Positions 43,297-53,969 are shown, counted from the stretch's first letter. The stretch: 64,000 nt of DNA from Metellina segmentata (GCA_947359465.1 OX375879.1:121598557-121662556), one strand, 5' to 3'. The notes: generated by a model from the letters alone, not told the origin. Numbers and translations are program-made.

Positions 43297-44862
43297 TCAA
43301 CCCAAAATATAATCGAACGTTAAATAACGATCCATCAGTGCTTGAAATCCTTGCTTGCTTAATAAATCGTGAGGATGCATCATTTTTAAAATATCGTCTG
43401 TTATCATATGATTGTGATCTGTTAATTGACCGAGATAATTGACTGTAAAATCTTGTAAATTATTACATAATTTAAAAAAATTATAGCCTGGAACCCAGAC
43501 TGCTGCAGTATTGATGGACGCTTCATAACCTGCTTGTGCATGAATAATTAATTCGGTTGGAGTCAGACCAGTTAAAAACGAAGATTTTATAAATGGGTTT
43601 GTAAACGTATCGGTTTGTTGCGTCGATTGATAGCCGACCGAACCAACCAATTGATATAAATGAAATAAAGTTCCTTTCGCTCCCGATCGAATTTGTGTCA
43701 GTAAACAATTGTTGGGTTCTGGTTCGATTCTAGTTACAAATTCTTCATACGAACTGCAATTTTTAGCAATCGCTTCTAAACGTGTAATTTCTTTTAAAGA
43801 TAACGTATACAAAAACTCGTTTTGTGTCACGTCCAAGTAATATTGGCGCATTTGATCGATATAATCAAAACATTTTTCCGATCCATATAAATCGTACAAG
43901 ACGCGAAACGTTTTCTTCAAAGAAGGATGTTTATAAGGAAGAAACTGAATCTTGTCCCTGTTCAAGTAATAGGTGATTAACATATCGTGACAAGGTGAAA
44001 GTTTTAAACCCATCGTGAAACTCGATAAATTGTATCGACTGTTTAAAATAAATTCACATTCGGCTTGCGCTTGTAAACTGGTAATTACATAGGCATTACA
44101 TTCGTCTCCATCGAAATCAGCATTGAGTTGTTCTGCAATTTCTAATGGAATGCCAAAACAATCAATGGGCCAATCTCCAACTACTTTTAAAGCAACGAAA
44201 TTTTCAGGGAGTAGCGTTGGCATACGATTGATAATAATCCATTGCCCAATCAAATGTAAAACTTTTTCAATCGCGCGAGGAATTATAATTTCATTCGGTT
44301 TTAATGAGGGGTGCGGTGTAATCATAGCTCTTAAAGTTTTTTCAGCCCGTTTCGCTAAAGCAATTCTTCTGAAAAACGTATTTTTACCTTCAGCTCGTTG
44401 AGCTATACTTCCATGGTTTAAAGGTGATTCCAAAAATTGTTTATAGTAATAAGACGATTCTTTGGTGTCGTGGAACGAACGTTTACTGGTCGGTAAATTC
44501 AGGGTCGAATTCAAAAGTCGATCGTAAACAAGAGTTGATGAGATTTGCCAATAGATTGGATCGGGAATTATAATAAATTCTTGATTCGTATCCGTTAAAG
44601 CATCTGGTTTAAACGTATGTTTTGGCGTTTTGACAGCAATCGATTGCACCAAATAATGTTGACAGGGTTTGTAATAAAACCATTGACAACATGTAATGAA
44701 ATTGTGTTGAAAGTCCAAGAACTGTTGACATTTTAAACACTTTGAAGAAGTAGAATGATGATTACGCCAAGATTGAAGTAAAAGTTTCATATCAGGTGGA
44801 GAATATTTAAGTTTACAATGATCATATTCTAAAACGCTAATTTTATATTGTGTGACTGCCAT
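43297..44862 (-). CDS. DNA-dependent RNA polymerase, beta-prime/RPB1-like subunit (split form)
   Basis: 521 aa, no stop or frameshift. Motifs in order: a Cys/His cluster at residues 42-69 (C-x2-C...CC...C-x-H, likely zinc site); a dock-like region at 155-197 (FRRIALAKRAEKT...ITPHPSL); NRMPTLL at 212-218 (the NRQPTLH element of all multisubunit polymerases); NADFDGDE at 247-254, with the three Mg-binding aspartates; IRSGAKG at 391-397; and the bridge-helix region GLTPTELIIHAQAGYEASI at about 432-450 with TAAVWVPGY after it. It ends just after the bridge helix, so the trigger loop and C-terminal clamp are missing. This layout resembles archaeal RpoA' or the short LEF-9 type of nuclear arthropod viruses, though the canonical NADFDGD is unlike LEF-9's NTDCDGD. 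Partner subunits are not in the window. Confidence 0.9.
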   Translation of the reverse strand: MAVTQYKISVLEYDHCKLKYSPPDMKLLLQSWRNHHSTSSKCLKCQQFLDFQHNFITCCQWFYYKPCQHYLVQSIAVKTPKHTFKPDALTDTNQEFIIIPDPIYWQISSTLVYDRLLNSTLNLPTSKRSFHDTKESSYYYKQFLESPLNHGSIAQRAEGKNTFFRRIALAKRAEKTLRAMITPHPSLKPNEIIIPRAIEKVLHLIGQWIIINRMPTLLPENFVALKVVGDWPIDCFGIPLEIAEQLNADFDGDECNAYVITSLQAQAECEFILNSRYNLSSFTMGLKLSPCHDMLITYYLNRDKIQFLPYKHPSLKKTFRVLYDLYGSEKCFDYIDQMRQYYLDVTQNEFLYTLSLKEITRLEAIAKNCSSYEEFVTRIEPEPNNCLLTQIRSGAKGTLFHLYQLVGSVGYQSTQQTDTFTNPFIKSSFLTGLTPTELIIHAQAGYEASINTAAVWVPGYNFFKLCNNLQDFTVNYLGQLTDHNHMITDDILKMMHPHDLLSKQGFQALMDRYLTFDYILG

Positions 44863-44867
44863 TTGAA

Positions 44868-45088
<221 letters not shown>

Positions 45089-45181
45089 ATTTGCTGGCTT
45101 GATAGATAAATCCTGACCAAATAATTTTTTTTACACGTTTTCTTTCCTGTTGCGACATCCAAAGTAAACATTACGAATAGC

Positions 45182-45216
45182 TATATAAAGGCTGCATCTG
45201 CGTTGAAATAGTCAGT
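45182..45216 (+). promoter_or_regulatory. TATA box plus TCAGT initiator
   Basis: TATATAAAG (45,182-45,190) and TCAGT (45,212-45,216) are spaced so that the initiator A (45,214) lies 32 bp after the first T of the TATA box, the standard arthropod Pol II core promoter and the form used by early genes of nuclear insect viruses. The ATG follows the initiator directly. Confidence 0.75.
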
Positions 45217-45753
45217 ATGATGGAAAATTATTCCGAAGCAATACGTATTTTTCAAGACTTGAACATCAACTGTATCAGTTTACCTGCTAGCTGGATTTTA
45301 CAAACCTATTTTTATGACAAAATTGAACTTGCATTGGAATCGGGTGATTATTCAAGTTTTAACTTTGATGTCAATTTTCTCGTAAATCCTGAAAACATTA
45401 TTTATGTAGACGAGAATGAATTTCGGACCTATTTCATCGACCATGGAATGATAATGCCTTGCTGCATTGTATGGAACAATAGAGAAATTGCTTTTTCTCA
45501 ATGGATTTTGATTAATAAACGCATCTTTAAAGATGCAGTTTTTTCCGATTTTCGAAATATAACAATTCGATTCCTTTTTACGCTATTATATTTACGTCAA
45601 TCATTGCTTGAAAATATGATGCGTTTCGGATTGGTGCAACAATTTATCAATTACAGTATTTCATTTATTAAAAATAATAACCCTCTTGTTCAAATAGATA
45701 TAGTGTCATCATCTGAAATTCCAAATTCTCGTAAAAGAAAAAATGTTTACTGA
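45217..45753 (+). CDS. orphan 178-aa protein
   Basis: Intact frame, ATG at 45,217 or 45,220. Text such as INCISLPASWILQTYFYDKI, MIMPCCIVWNNREIAFSQWI and FRNITIRFLFTLLYLRQSLL is compact and hydrophobic in places, but no clear membrane segment or signal peptide. It ends in a basic tail (SRKRKNVY) that could be a nuclear localisation signal. Divergent from the polymerase across hairpin 1, with its own TATA-TCAGT promoter. No family recognised. Confidence 0.65.
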   Translation: MMENYSEAIRIFQDLNINCISLPASWILQTYFYDKIELALESGDYSSFNFDVNFLVNPENIIYVDENEFRTYFIDHGMIMPCCIVWNNREIAFSQWILINKRIFKDAVFSDFRNITIRFLFTLLYLRQSLLENMMRFGLVQQFINYSISFIKNNNPLVQIDIVSSSEIPNSRKRKNVY

Positions 45754-46150
45754 TCATTTATATATATATTTGTAAACAAATAAAACAATGTGTGTTAAAT
45801 TTTGTTGTCTGTGTTTTTTTTTTATTGACATGATTTCAATCCCTAATGGTTGGATGTTACAAAAAACCTTATGTAGAAAGAATTTATATATAACTTAAGA
45901 ATTGAAACTGAATTAATTTATAGTAAACATTATTCTTTTAGAGGAGTCATGTTTTGTTTTTTTAAAAAAAAAAATAATTAATTAATTTGTGATAAAGTGT
46001 TTAAAAAATGTTAAATATTCTGATCTTGCTTTGCGTTTACTCTTATTATTTTTATATTAACGTAAATTGAGTGAATAAGATGCAACACGTTTACCTTTAG
46101 TGAAACAATTTATTCTTGAAAGTATATAAAGATCATGACAAAGACAGTTT
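45754..46150. other. AT-rich intergenic with an orphan TATA element
   Basis: No ORF. Near 46,122 TATATAAAG followed by GACAAAGACAGTTTTG resembles the promoter of the 45,217 gene but faces into the 3' end of the minus-strand 46,551 gene. It could drive an antisense or small transcript. Confidence 0.4.
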
Positions 46151-46152
46151 TG

Positions 46153-46551
46153 TTAATAGTAAACTTTTTGTAATCTTTTACCTTCTCTTTCCCATCGTAA
46201 CATATATAGTTCATCTTTAGGCAAATAAACTCTTTTTAATCTTTTACCTTCAAATCTTCCCCATCGAATATTAAATTGTTTTTCATTTTTAAAAGTCCAA
46301 CAGATTCCAGGTGTTGGAAAATGAATTACTTCAATTGGATCGAAAATACTAATTGGTATTTGAACTTTACTTTCTTCACGATTAATGTCAACGTATTCTA
46401 TAAAACAATCTTTACCATCGTTAGCTATAATATTCAACTTATAAAATGCTATCAAATAAGATTTCAATATATCTTTCAAGTTTTTGGAGCATGAACCTGA
46501 TATCTCGACATTTGACAAATCAAATAGAATGTCGTCGTCGTAATATTCCAT
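46153..46551 (-). CDS. orphan 132-aa protein with C-terminal repeat
   Basis: Starts MEYYDDDILFDLSNVEISGS and includes FIEYVDINREESKVQIPISI and FPTPGICWTFKNEKQFN. The end has two copies of a motif R-W-G/E-R-x-E-GKRLx-VY (about residues 96-132), so the tail is an internal duplication. A decayed paralogue lies at 47,095-47,386 on the same strand. No known domain. Confidence 0.65.
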   Translation of the reverse strand: MEYYDDDILFDLSNVEISGSCSKNLKDILKSYLIAFYKLNIIANDGKDCFIEYVDINREESKVQIPISIFDPIEVIHFPTPGICWTFKNEKQFNIRWGRFEGKRLKRVYLPKDELYMLRWEREGKRLQKVYY

Positions 46552-46639
46552 TTTTCAAGCAAAGAAATTTTATTCAAGTCAAGAAATTTGTTTAAATCCT
46601 CAGAGTCACATAAAACTGATAAAGCGTTCTTCTCTATTA

Positions 46640-46760
46640 TATTTTGGCACTGAGCCAAGTGACGTCACTAATAATTCTGGCAGCAGAACAGGAATTTATT
46701 TTCAACCGTAAATACAACAATTTTTATTAATCATAATTACATCTCCTTAATAACCATTTA
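46640..46760. promoter_or_regulatory. palindromic TGACGTCA (CRE-like) block, copy 1
   Basis: TTGGCACTGAGCCAA (a near palindrome) followed by GTGACGTCACT, then AATTCTGGCAGCA and TCAACCGTAAATAC. The same set reappears at 48,376-48,480 after the minisatellite, with the first part inverted. TGACGTCA is the consensus site of CREB/ATF-type bZIP factors. It lies 90 bp upstream of the 46,551 gene start. Confidence 0.45.
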
Positions 46761-46879
46761 AAATAATCTAATTTGAGTTTTGAAACAATTTATCGAAATT
46801 TATTCTTTAGAGCACAAACTTTTAAATATGAGACTTGAAATTTGTTTTGACCAAAATATCAAAATTCAAACCTTTTGAG

Positions 46880-47020
<141 letters not shown>

Positions 47021-47094
47021 GCCAAGTTAAATTTTAGCTGACTAGTATAAATAGCATATTTTCAAATAACAATACAATTTTAATAATAAACTCT

Positions 47095-47386
47095 TTTACC
47101 TTCTCTTTCGCATCATAATTGTTTAAATGTCCAACAAGTTCCAGGTGATTGAAAAAAAACTAATTCATTTGGATTGAAAATCATAAGATATATTTATTTG
47201 TTCCTTTTTTTTATGATAACTGTTAACTTAGTCTATAAAAATAACATTTTTATCGTTGGCGACAGCATTACACTCATGAATTTTTACAGAGACCAATTTA
47301 AATATATTTTTCAAGTACTCAGAACATGGACATGATAACTCGACAGTATACAAATCATATGGAAAGATGACATTGTAAGGTTCCAT
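47095..47386 (-). pseudogene. decayed paralogue of the 132-aa gene
   Basis: The minus strand reads MEPYNVIFPYDLYTVELSCP, then CSEYLKNIFK and NAVANDKNVIFID before a stop. These align with residues 1-55 of the 46,551 gene (CSKNLKDILKSYL, NIIANDGKDCFIEYVD). The rest (about 47,230-47,095) keeps nucleotide similarity but has stops. It shows that gene duplication occurred in the virus-like region. Confidence 0.7.
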
Positions 47387-47510
47387 TTTCACCAATAATG
47401 AAGTGGTTTGTAATCAAAACAAGAAAATTATCAGTCTTTCAGCAAGAAAGTTAAACCAACTTCTTGCAGAAAAAGTTGGTGCAAGTCCTACATCAATAAT
47501 TTAGTTCAAG

Positions 47511-48232
47511 CAAGAAATCCAAGTCTTTTAGAAGAAATCCAAGTCTTTTAGAAGAAATCCAAGTCTTTGAGAAGAAATCCAAGTCTTTTAGAAGAAATCC
47601 AAGTCTTTAAGAAATCCAAGTCTTTTAGAAGAAATCCAAGTCTTTTAGAAGAAATCCAAGTCTTTTAGAAGAAATCCAAGTCTTTTAGAAGAAATCCAAG
47701 TCTTTTAGAAGAAATCCAAGTCTTTTAGAAGAAATCCAAGTCTTTGAGAAGAAATCCAAGTCTTTGAGAAGAAATCCAAGTCTTTGAGAAGAAATCCAAG
47801 TCTTTGAGAAGAAATCCAAGTCTTTGAGAAGAAATCCAAGTCTTTGAGAAGAAATCCAAGTCTTTGAGAAGAAATCCAAGTCTTTGAGAAGAAATCCAAG
47901 TCTTTGAGAAGAAATCCAAGTCTTTTAGAAGAAATCCAAGTCTTTTAGAAGAAATTCAAGTCTTTTAGAAGAAATTCAAGTCTTTTAGAAGAAATTCAAG
48001 TCTTTTAGAAGAAATTCAAGTCTTTTAGAAGAAATTCAAGTCTTTTAGAAGAAATTCAAGTGTTTTAGAAGAAATCCAAATCTTTCAGAAAAAATCCAAA
48101 TCTTTCAGAAAAAATCCAAATCTTTCAGAAAAAATCCAAATCTTTCAGAAAAAATCCAAATCTTTCAGAAGAAATCCAAATCTTTCAGAAGAAATCCAAA
48201 TCTTTCAGAAGAAATCCAAGTCTTTAAGCAAG
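47511..48232. repeat. 20-bp minisatellite, about 36 units
   Basis: Unit AGAAGAAATCCAAGTCTTTT with phased variants (TTTTAG, TTTGAG, TTTCAG, ATTCAAG). Blocks of identical variants lie together, indicating recent local expansion. It runs out into two degenerate 22-bp copies (GCAAGAATTGGGTCCAAAGC). The long frames across it (repeated DFFSKTWISSQRLGFLLK) are by-products of a period that is not a multiple of three. Confidence 0.95.
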
Positions 48233-48375
48233 AATTGGGTCCAAAGCCTTTAAGCAAGAATTGGGTCCAAAGCCTTCAGCAAGAACGTTTTCCAAGTCTT
48301 TTAGCAAAAACGTTTTCCAAAGCGAGAGAAGTTTAGTGTCTGTTAGAGTATTCAGAGTGTATATATACTATTGTA

Positions 48376-48480
48376 TCTTGGCTCAGTGCCAATTGACGTC
48401 ACTACAATTCTGGAAGCATAACGATAATTTTTTTGTTATGTAAATAGAATTATCTTCAGCCGTATCAAAATAAATACTAC
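48376..48480. promoter_or_regulatory. palindromic TGACGTCA block, copy 2
   Basis: TTGGCTCAGTGCCAATTGACGTCACT followed within 90 bp by ATTATCTTCAGCCGTATCAA. It corresponds to 46,640-46,760. A third partial copy of the downstream part (TTATGTAAATAGAATAATC) is at 48,735. Confidence 0.45.
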
Positions 48481-48879
48481 GAATTACATAATTACTTTTA
48501 TTTATTTCCATTTAAAAAAAAAACACCAACCAGAAATAGGACATTTAATAAACTCTGCAGTCATAACAATCTGATGGATTTGAAATTATTTCAGATAATG
48601 GAAATATTTAGAAAATGGTCATGTTTATAAGCCCAATTGACGAACTTTATCACGTTTTGGTTAAAAAAAAATGATCATAAATTTTTTTTGAAACCATAGC
48701 TTAATACATTGTTTATGAAACATGTGTTTACAACAATGACTTGTTATGTAAATAGAATAATCTTCAACCGTATCAAAACAAATACCAAATACAATATTTA
48801 TTATTTTCACCATTCATAATTATTTTGCCTTTTGGTAAAAGATTTTAAACGTAAGCTTCCAGACAAAATTCAAATCTTT

Positions 48880-49035
<156 letters not shown>

Positions 49036-49108
49036 TTACAGGTTTCTGAAATCTATAATGTAATGCTTTAGAAGGTTTTTTTTTAAAGTACAATTCTCTT
49101 TTTCAAAT

Positions 49109-49507
49109 ATGGACGGCTCGTATTCTCCAACTAATCATCAGTTAACGAATAGCGATATTGTTCCAAATAATCAATTCGATAACGGTTTACCATCTTTAGA
49201 AAATTGTAACTGGTTTTACAATAGTTATGCGTTTAAATCCAATTTTGCACCAATTTGTACTCAAGTTTTTCACAAAGAAATGGGTATTATGGATCAATCG
49301 GCACTAGAGATACGAAAGCAAACTCAAGTTTTTTCAAATGAGCAATGTCATAAAGGTGGTGCACAAGCGTTAATGAAAACAGCATTTAGAAAAAGATTAA
49401 ATTTACAAAGTGGAGCAAGCATTTTAGAAATGTCTATGCAAACAGCAAATGTTCACCCTAAAACGGATCATGTTGAATATATGGAAATTGATAAACATTG
49501 TGAATAA
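49109..49507 (+). CDS. orphan 132-aa protein
   Basis: Intact frame starting MDGSYSPTNHQLTNSDIVPN, hydrophilic and Asn/Gln-rich at the N-terminus, followed by FYNSYAFKSNFAPICTQVFH and a basic segment MKTAFRKRLNLQSGASILEM. No signal peptide, membrane segment or known motif. It lies directly downstream of hairpin 3. Function unknown. Confidence 0.6.
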   Translation: MDGSYSPTNHQLTNSDIVPNNQFDNGLPSLENCNWFYNSYAFKSNFAPICTQVFHKEMGIMDQSALEIRKQTQVFSNEQCHKGGAQALMKTAFRKRLNLQSGASILEMSMQTANVHPKTDHVEYMEIDKHCE

Positions 49508-49632
49508 TGTTTAATTTAAACGCAAGACTACAAATATTGTTTGCAAGCTAAACCAACATCAACAGGTCTAAATAAAAAAACCAAAACATGTCCTTTGCTA
49601 TAATCTTGAGGTGGAAAAATTTTTCTTTGTTA

Positions 49633-49875
49633 GCGTTTTGACAGCAATCGATTGCACCAAATAATGTTGACAGGGTTTGTAATAAAACCATTGACAACAT
49701 GTAATGAAATTGTGTTGAAAGTCCAAGAGTTGTTGACATTTTAAACACTTTGAAGAAGTAGAATGATGATTACGCCAAGATTGAAGTAAAAGTTTCATAT
49801 CAGGTGGAGAATATTTAAGTTTACAATGATCATATTCTAAAACGCTAATTTTATTTTATATTGTGTGACTGCCAT
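49633..49875 (-). pseudogene. RNA polymerase N-terminal fragment, copy 2
   Basis: Near-identical in DNA to the first 80 codons of the 44,862 gene (including C-x2-C...CC...C-x-H), joined to unrelated sequence at 49,633. A five-base duplication (TTTTATTTTATATTG) close to the ATG shifts the frame. It is followed upstream by hairpin 4, just as the intact gene is followed by hairpin 1, so the 5' part was copied as one block. Confidence 0.85.
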
Positions 49876-49889
49876 TTGAATTAAAAATT

Positions 49890-50075
<186 letters not shown>

Positions 50076-50128
50076 TTGATTTTCCGACCTGTATATATGG
50101 ATGCTGAAATAAAATTTCTTTACAAATC

Positions 50129-50686
50129 ATGTCTGCTAAAACGGATGATTATTGTTGTAAAGACAAGTGTTTTAAATTGCCTGCGATTCGGGGTGGTAAA
50201 GGAAAAGTTTGTTTAAAATGTTTTTCAGAACCGATTTGTAAATGCCGTTGTGTTACTCGTATGAGACGACTTTATTACTGTTGTGATTACAAATGTTTTA
50301 AGAAACCTATGATTCAAGTGGATGGAATAGCCTGTAGAAAATGTAAAGCTTTTTGTTTTTGTCATTGTAATTGTGTTACTTATATGCGAAAACTAAAAGA
50401 TGAATATTGCTGTTCGAACTTGTGTTCTCGTCTTGACCAAGATTGTATGTTGTGTAAAGGCGAACCTTGCAGGTGTCAATGTAAATTTCAACCCATAGCT
50501 AAAAATAAGCAAACTGTTAGAATTAATGGATGTATGATGGAATTAATCGAAATGGATGAATCTTTTCACTGTTGCGATAATAATTGTTTTGAAGGTCCGA
50601 ATCGAATTGTTCGAGGTATGGCGTGTTATAAATGCAAAGCTACATTTTTTTGTAAATGTGATTGTAAAATGTTTTCTTCAAAATAA
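50129..50686 (+). CDS. cysteine-cluster repeat protein
   Basis: 185 aa with four tandem modules of the form (Y/H)CC-x3-C...C-x2-C-x5-7-C-x-C-x-C: about residues 8-40 (DYCCKDKCF...CLKCFSE), 48-80 (YYCCDYKCF...CRKCKAFCFCHCNC), 90-115 (EYCCSNLCS...CMLCKGEPCRCQC) and 150-181 (FHCCDNNCF...CYKCKATFFCKCDC). Each module could bind zinc. No signal peptide, so probably an intracellular metal-binding protein rather than a secreted one. TATATATGG at 50,092-50,100 fits a promoter. A shortened copy lies at 51,741-51,975. Family not recognised. Confidence 0.78.
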   Translation: MSAKTDDYCCKDKCFKLPAIRGGKGKVCLKCFSEPICKCRCVTRMRRLYYCCDYKCFKKPMIQVDGIACRKCKAFCFCHCNCVTYMRKLKDEYCCSNLCSRLDQDCMLCKGEPCRCQCKFQPIAKNKQTVRINGCMMELIEMDESFHCCDNNCFEGPNRIVRGMACYKCKATFFCKCDCKMFSSK

Positions 50687-50743
50687 ATTTATTGTAAAAT
50701 AGCTGGTACTTATCCGTTTTACGGTAAATGATAGTATTTTTTA

Positions 50744-51390
50744 CAGTCAGCCAAATATATATTCGAACACCGGTACCCTATCTTTTTTTCGATCAAGTTG
50801 CAACAGATTTAACGTCAACAAGTTGTAACAGATTTAACGTCAACAAGTTGTAACAAATTTAATGTCAACAAGTTGTGATAGATTTAATGTCAACAAGTTG
50901 TGATAGATTTAATGTCAACAAGTTGTGATAGATTTAATGTCAACAAGTTGTGATAGATTTAATGTCAACAAGTTGTGATAGATTTAACGTCAACAAGTTG
51001 TGATAGATTTAATGTCAACAAGTTGTGATAGATTTAATGTCAACAAGTTGTGATAGATTTAATGTCAACAAGTTGTGATAGATTTAATGTCAACAAGTTG
51101 TAACAGATTTAACGTCAACAAGTTGTGATAGATTTAATGTCAACAAGTTGTAACAGATTTAACGTCAACAAGTTGTAACAGATTTAATGTCAACAAGTTG
51201 TAACAGATTTAATGTCAACAAGTTGTAACAGATTTAACGTTAACAAGTTGTAACAGATTTAATGTCAACAAGTTTAATCACCTGTAAATAACATGTATTA
51301 AAACTTTCTCGTTCAAAAAAATAGATTTGTTGTAACATGTATTAAATTAATTTCATCCCCAATTGAAAAAGGTTGACCCTTTAAATATTG
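50744..51390 (+). repeat. internal copy of the terminal repeat with 19-unit iteron array
   Basis: It begins TA-CAGTCAGCCAAATATATA like the outer ends, followed by about 19 iterons (50,805-51,272), more than the 13 in the other copies and with long runs of identical GTGATA units. It is cut after AATTGAAAAAGGTTGACCC... at about 51,393, where it joins a polymerase gene fragment. Confidence 0.88.
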
Positions 51391-51394
51391 AAAA

Positions 51395-51495
51395 AAAGCC
51401 AAGATTGAAGTAAAAGTTTCATATCAGGTGGAGAATATGTAAGTTTTACAATGATCATATTCTAAAACGCTAATTTTATATTGTGTGACTGCCAT
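51395..51495 (-). pseudogene. RNA polymerase N-terminal fragment, copy 3
   Basis: The first 33 or so codons of the polymerase gene (ATG complement at 51,495), joined directly to the truncated terminal repeat at 51,393. Hairpin 5 lies upstream of it, as in copies 1 and 2. Confidence 0.8.
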
Positions 51496-51509
51496 TTGAA
51501 GTAAAAAGT

Positions 51510-51675
<166 letters not shown>

Positions 51676-51740
51676 AAAATTTTTTGTGTTGATTTTCCGA
51701 CCTGTATATATGGATGCTGAAATAAAATTTCTTTACAAAT

Positions 51741-52005
51741 CATGTCTGCAAAAACGGATGATTATTGTTGTAAAGACAAGTGTTTTAAATTGGATGGATG
51801 GATGATGGATGTTTAATGGATGTATGATGGAATTAATCGAAATGGATGAATCTTTTCACTGTTGCGATAATAATTGTTTTAAAGGTCCGAATCGAATTGT
51901 TCGAGGTATGGCGTGTTATAAATGCAAAGCTACATTTTTTTGTAAATGTGATTGTAAAATGTTTTCTTCAAAATAAATTTATTGTAAAATAGCTGGTATT
52001 TATCC
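51741..52005 (+). pseudogene. cysteine-cluster gene, internally deleted copy
   Basis: It keeps the first 14 or so codons of the 50,129 gene (MSAKTDDYCCKDKCFKL), then a short GGATGGATG repeat, then the last module (FHCCDNNCF...CKCDCKMFSSK), ending at about 51,975. The middle modules are deleted. Its 3' flank runs straight into the 52,034 terminal repeat, as the intact gene runs into 50,744. Confidence 0.85.
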
Positions 52006-52968
52006 CTTTTACGGTAAATGATAGTATTTTTTACAGTCAGCCAAATATATATTTGAACACCGGTACCCTATCTTTTTTTCGATCAAGTTGCAACAGATTT
52101 AACGTCAACAAGTTGTAACAGATTTAACGTCAACAAGTTGAACAGATTTAATGTCAACAAGTTGTGATAGATTTAATGTCAACAAGTTGTGACAGATTTA
52201 ACGTCAACAAGTTGTGATAGATTTAATATCAACAAGTTGTAACAGATTTAATGTCAACAAGTTGTGATAGATTTAATATCAACAAGTTGTAACAGATTTA
52301 ATGTCAACAAGTTGTGACAGATTTAACGTCAACAAGTTGTGATAGATTTAACGTCAACAAGTTGTAACAAATTTAATGTCAACAAGTTGTAACAGATTTA
52401 ATGTCAACAAGTTTAATCACTTGTAAATAACATGTATTAAAACTTTCTCATTCAAAAAAATAGATTTGTTGTAACATGTATTAAACTAATTTCATCCCCA
52501 ATTGAAAAAGGTTGACCCTTTAAATATTGAAAAAAAAAAGACGCGTCTTTTTTTTTTCAATATTTAAAGGGTCAACCTTTTTCAATTGGGAAAAACAATA
52601 ATTGAATGTAAACATATAATAATAAATTTTTTAAAAAACCAAAAAGTACAAAATCCTATTGAATAGTTTTTGAAAAACAAACTAATTTAACAAAAAATTG
52701 CACCATTTAGTTATTCAAAATATAACATATCGGATTCCAACAAGATTTAACGACTCTCCAATTAATAATTAAACTAAGCTAATTTATGACGCAAAAGTTG
52801 TCAACTGATTTAATGTTAACATTTCAAAATACATTCATCAAGGGTATATTTTTTTTATTCTTTTCGTTTCGGTACAGGAATCTTCCGAGATTCCAAGCAT
52901 ATTTTTCTTCCAGTTATAAAATCACGAATTCAATTTCCGTTTATTGCAGTATTATTTACCGTGTTCTT

Positions 52969-53280
52969 TTATAATGATAACTTTGATTTTTCATCGTAAA
53001 AGGTGATTAAGTAAGTTTTGTATATGGTAAAAAAATGAACCACAAATGGGGGTGTTTCGTAAAAATCTTGAAAACTTCTTTTCCCATTAACAAAAAGACT
53101 CGCAAGATCTTTTAATAACGTGAATTGGTTCACTATTATTGTCCAAGTTTTGGAATTCACACTGGTATGGTTATATCCGTACCGAATCCATTTCATTGAA
53201 ATGAAATATCTGATCAAGGTAATGATGTTCTGACAATCGAGTGCTAAAACATTGCTTTTATACCTTTCGTTCAAGATCAT
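52969..53280 (-). CDS. orphan 103-aa protein (left arm copy)
   Basis: ATG at 53,280. The frame also opens three codons earlier without an ATG. Text includes LDCQNIITLIRYFISMKWIR, TWTIIVNQFTLLKDLASLFV and PPFVVHFFTIYKTYLITF. It is basic and moderately hydrophobic, with no clear transmembrane topology or known domain. An identical copy lies at 61,018-61,329 (plus), and a third is interrupted by the gap (39,572 onward). Conservation across copies may reflect recent duplication rather than selection. Confidence 0.5.
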   Translation of the reverse strand: MILNERYKSNVLALDCQNIITLIRYFISMKWIRYGYNHTSVNSKTWTIIVNQFTLLKDLASLFVNGKRSFQDFYETPPFVVHFFTIYKTYLITFYDEKSKLSL

Positions 53281-53969
53281 TGTATACAAAAATAGATTTG
53301 TTTTATTTGATCACCTGTAAATAACATGTGAAAACATTATTAAACTAATCTCATCCCCAATTGAAAAAGGTTGACCCTTTAAATATTGAAAAAAAAAAAG
53401 ACGCGTCTTTTTTTTTTTCAATATTTAAAGGGTCAACCTTTTTCAATTGGGAAAAACAATAATTGAATGTAAACATATAATCATGAATTTTTTAACAAAC
53501 CAAAAAGTACAAAATCTTATTGAATAGTTTTTGAAAAACAAACTAATTCAACAAAAAAAATTGCACCATTTAGTTATTTAAAATTTTCAAATATAACAGA
53601 TTGGATGCCAACAAGACTCTCCAATTAATAATTAAACTAAGCAAAGTCTTTTTTTTCCCTCAATATTTAAAGGGTCAACCTTTTTCAATTGGGAAAAACA
53701 ATAATTGAATGTAAACATATAATCATAAATTTTTTAACAAACCAAAAAGTACAAAATCCTATTGAATAGTTTTTGAAAAACAAACTAATTCAACAAAAAA
53801 TTGCACCATTTAGTTATTCACAAAAGTTTCAAATATAACAGATTGGATACAAACAAGACTCTCCAATTAATAATTAAACTAAGCTAATTTATGACAACAG
53901 ACGCAAAACTTGTCAACGTTAACAAGACTTCTGTGTTCTTATATAATTAGGTCATTGAAGACGTAGATG

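Noticed and set aside
43212..43442. 76-aa plus-strand ORF
   Set aside because: It overlaps the 3' end of the RNA polymerase gene on the opposite strand and lacks a promoter or domain.
43297..44862. Bacterial contamination as source of the RNA polymerase
   Set aside because: The motif set is of RPB1/archaeal or viral type, the neighbours are AT-rich orphan genes with TATA boxes, and host SINE sequence flanks the unit on both sides.
43297..44862. Firm assignment to asfarviruses, poxviruses or baculoviruses
   Set aside because: The protein is too short for an NCLDV RPB1 and its active-site motif differs from LEF-9. No second diagnostic gene is present.
47511..48232. Coding repeat protein (DFFSKTWISSQRLGFLL frames)
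   Set aside because: A 20-bp period opens the same frame in three registers by arithmetic. There is no promoter or unique sequence at the ends.
52786..52974. 62-aa ORF in the arms (also at 39,389 and 61,324)
   Set aside because: Short, overlaps the end of the 103-aa ORF on the other strand, and has no supporting signal. Repetition is due to the palindrome and duplicate terminus.
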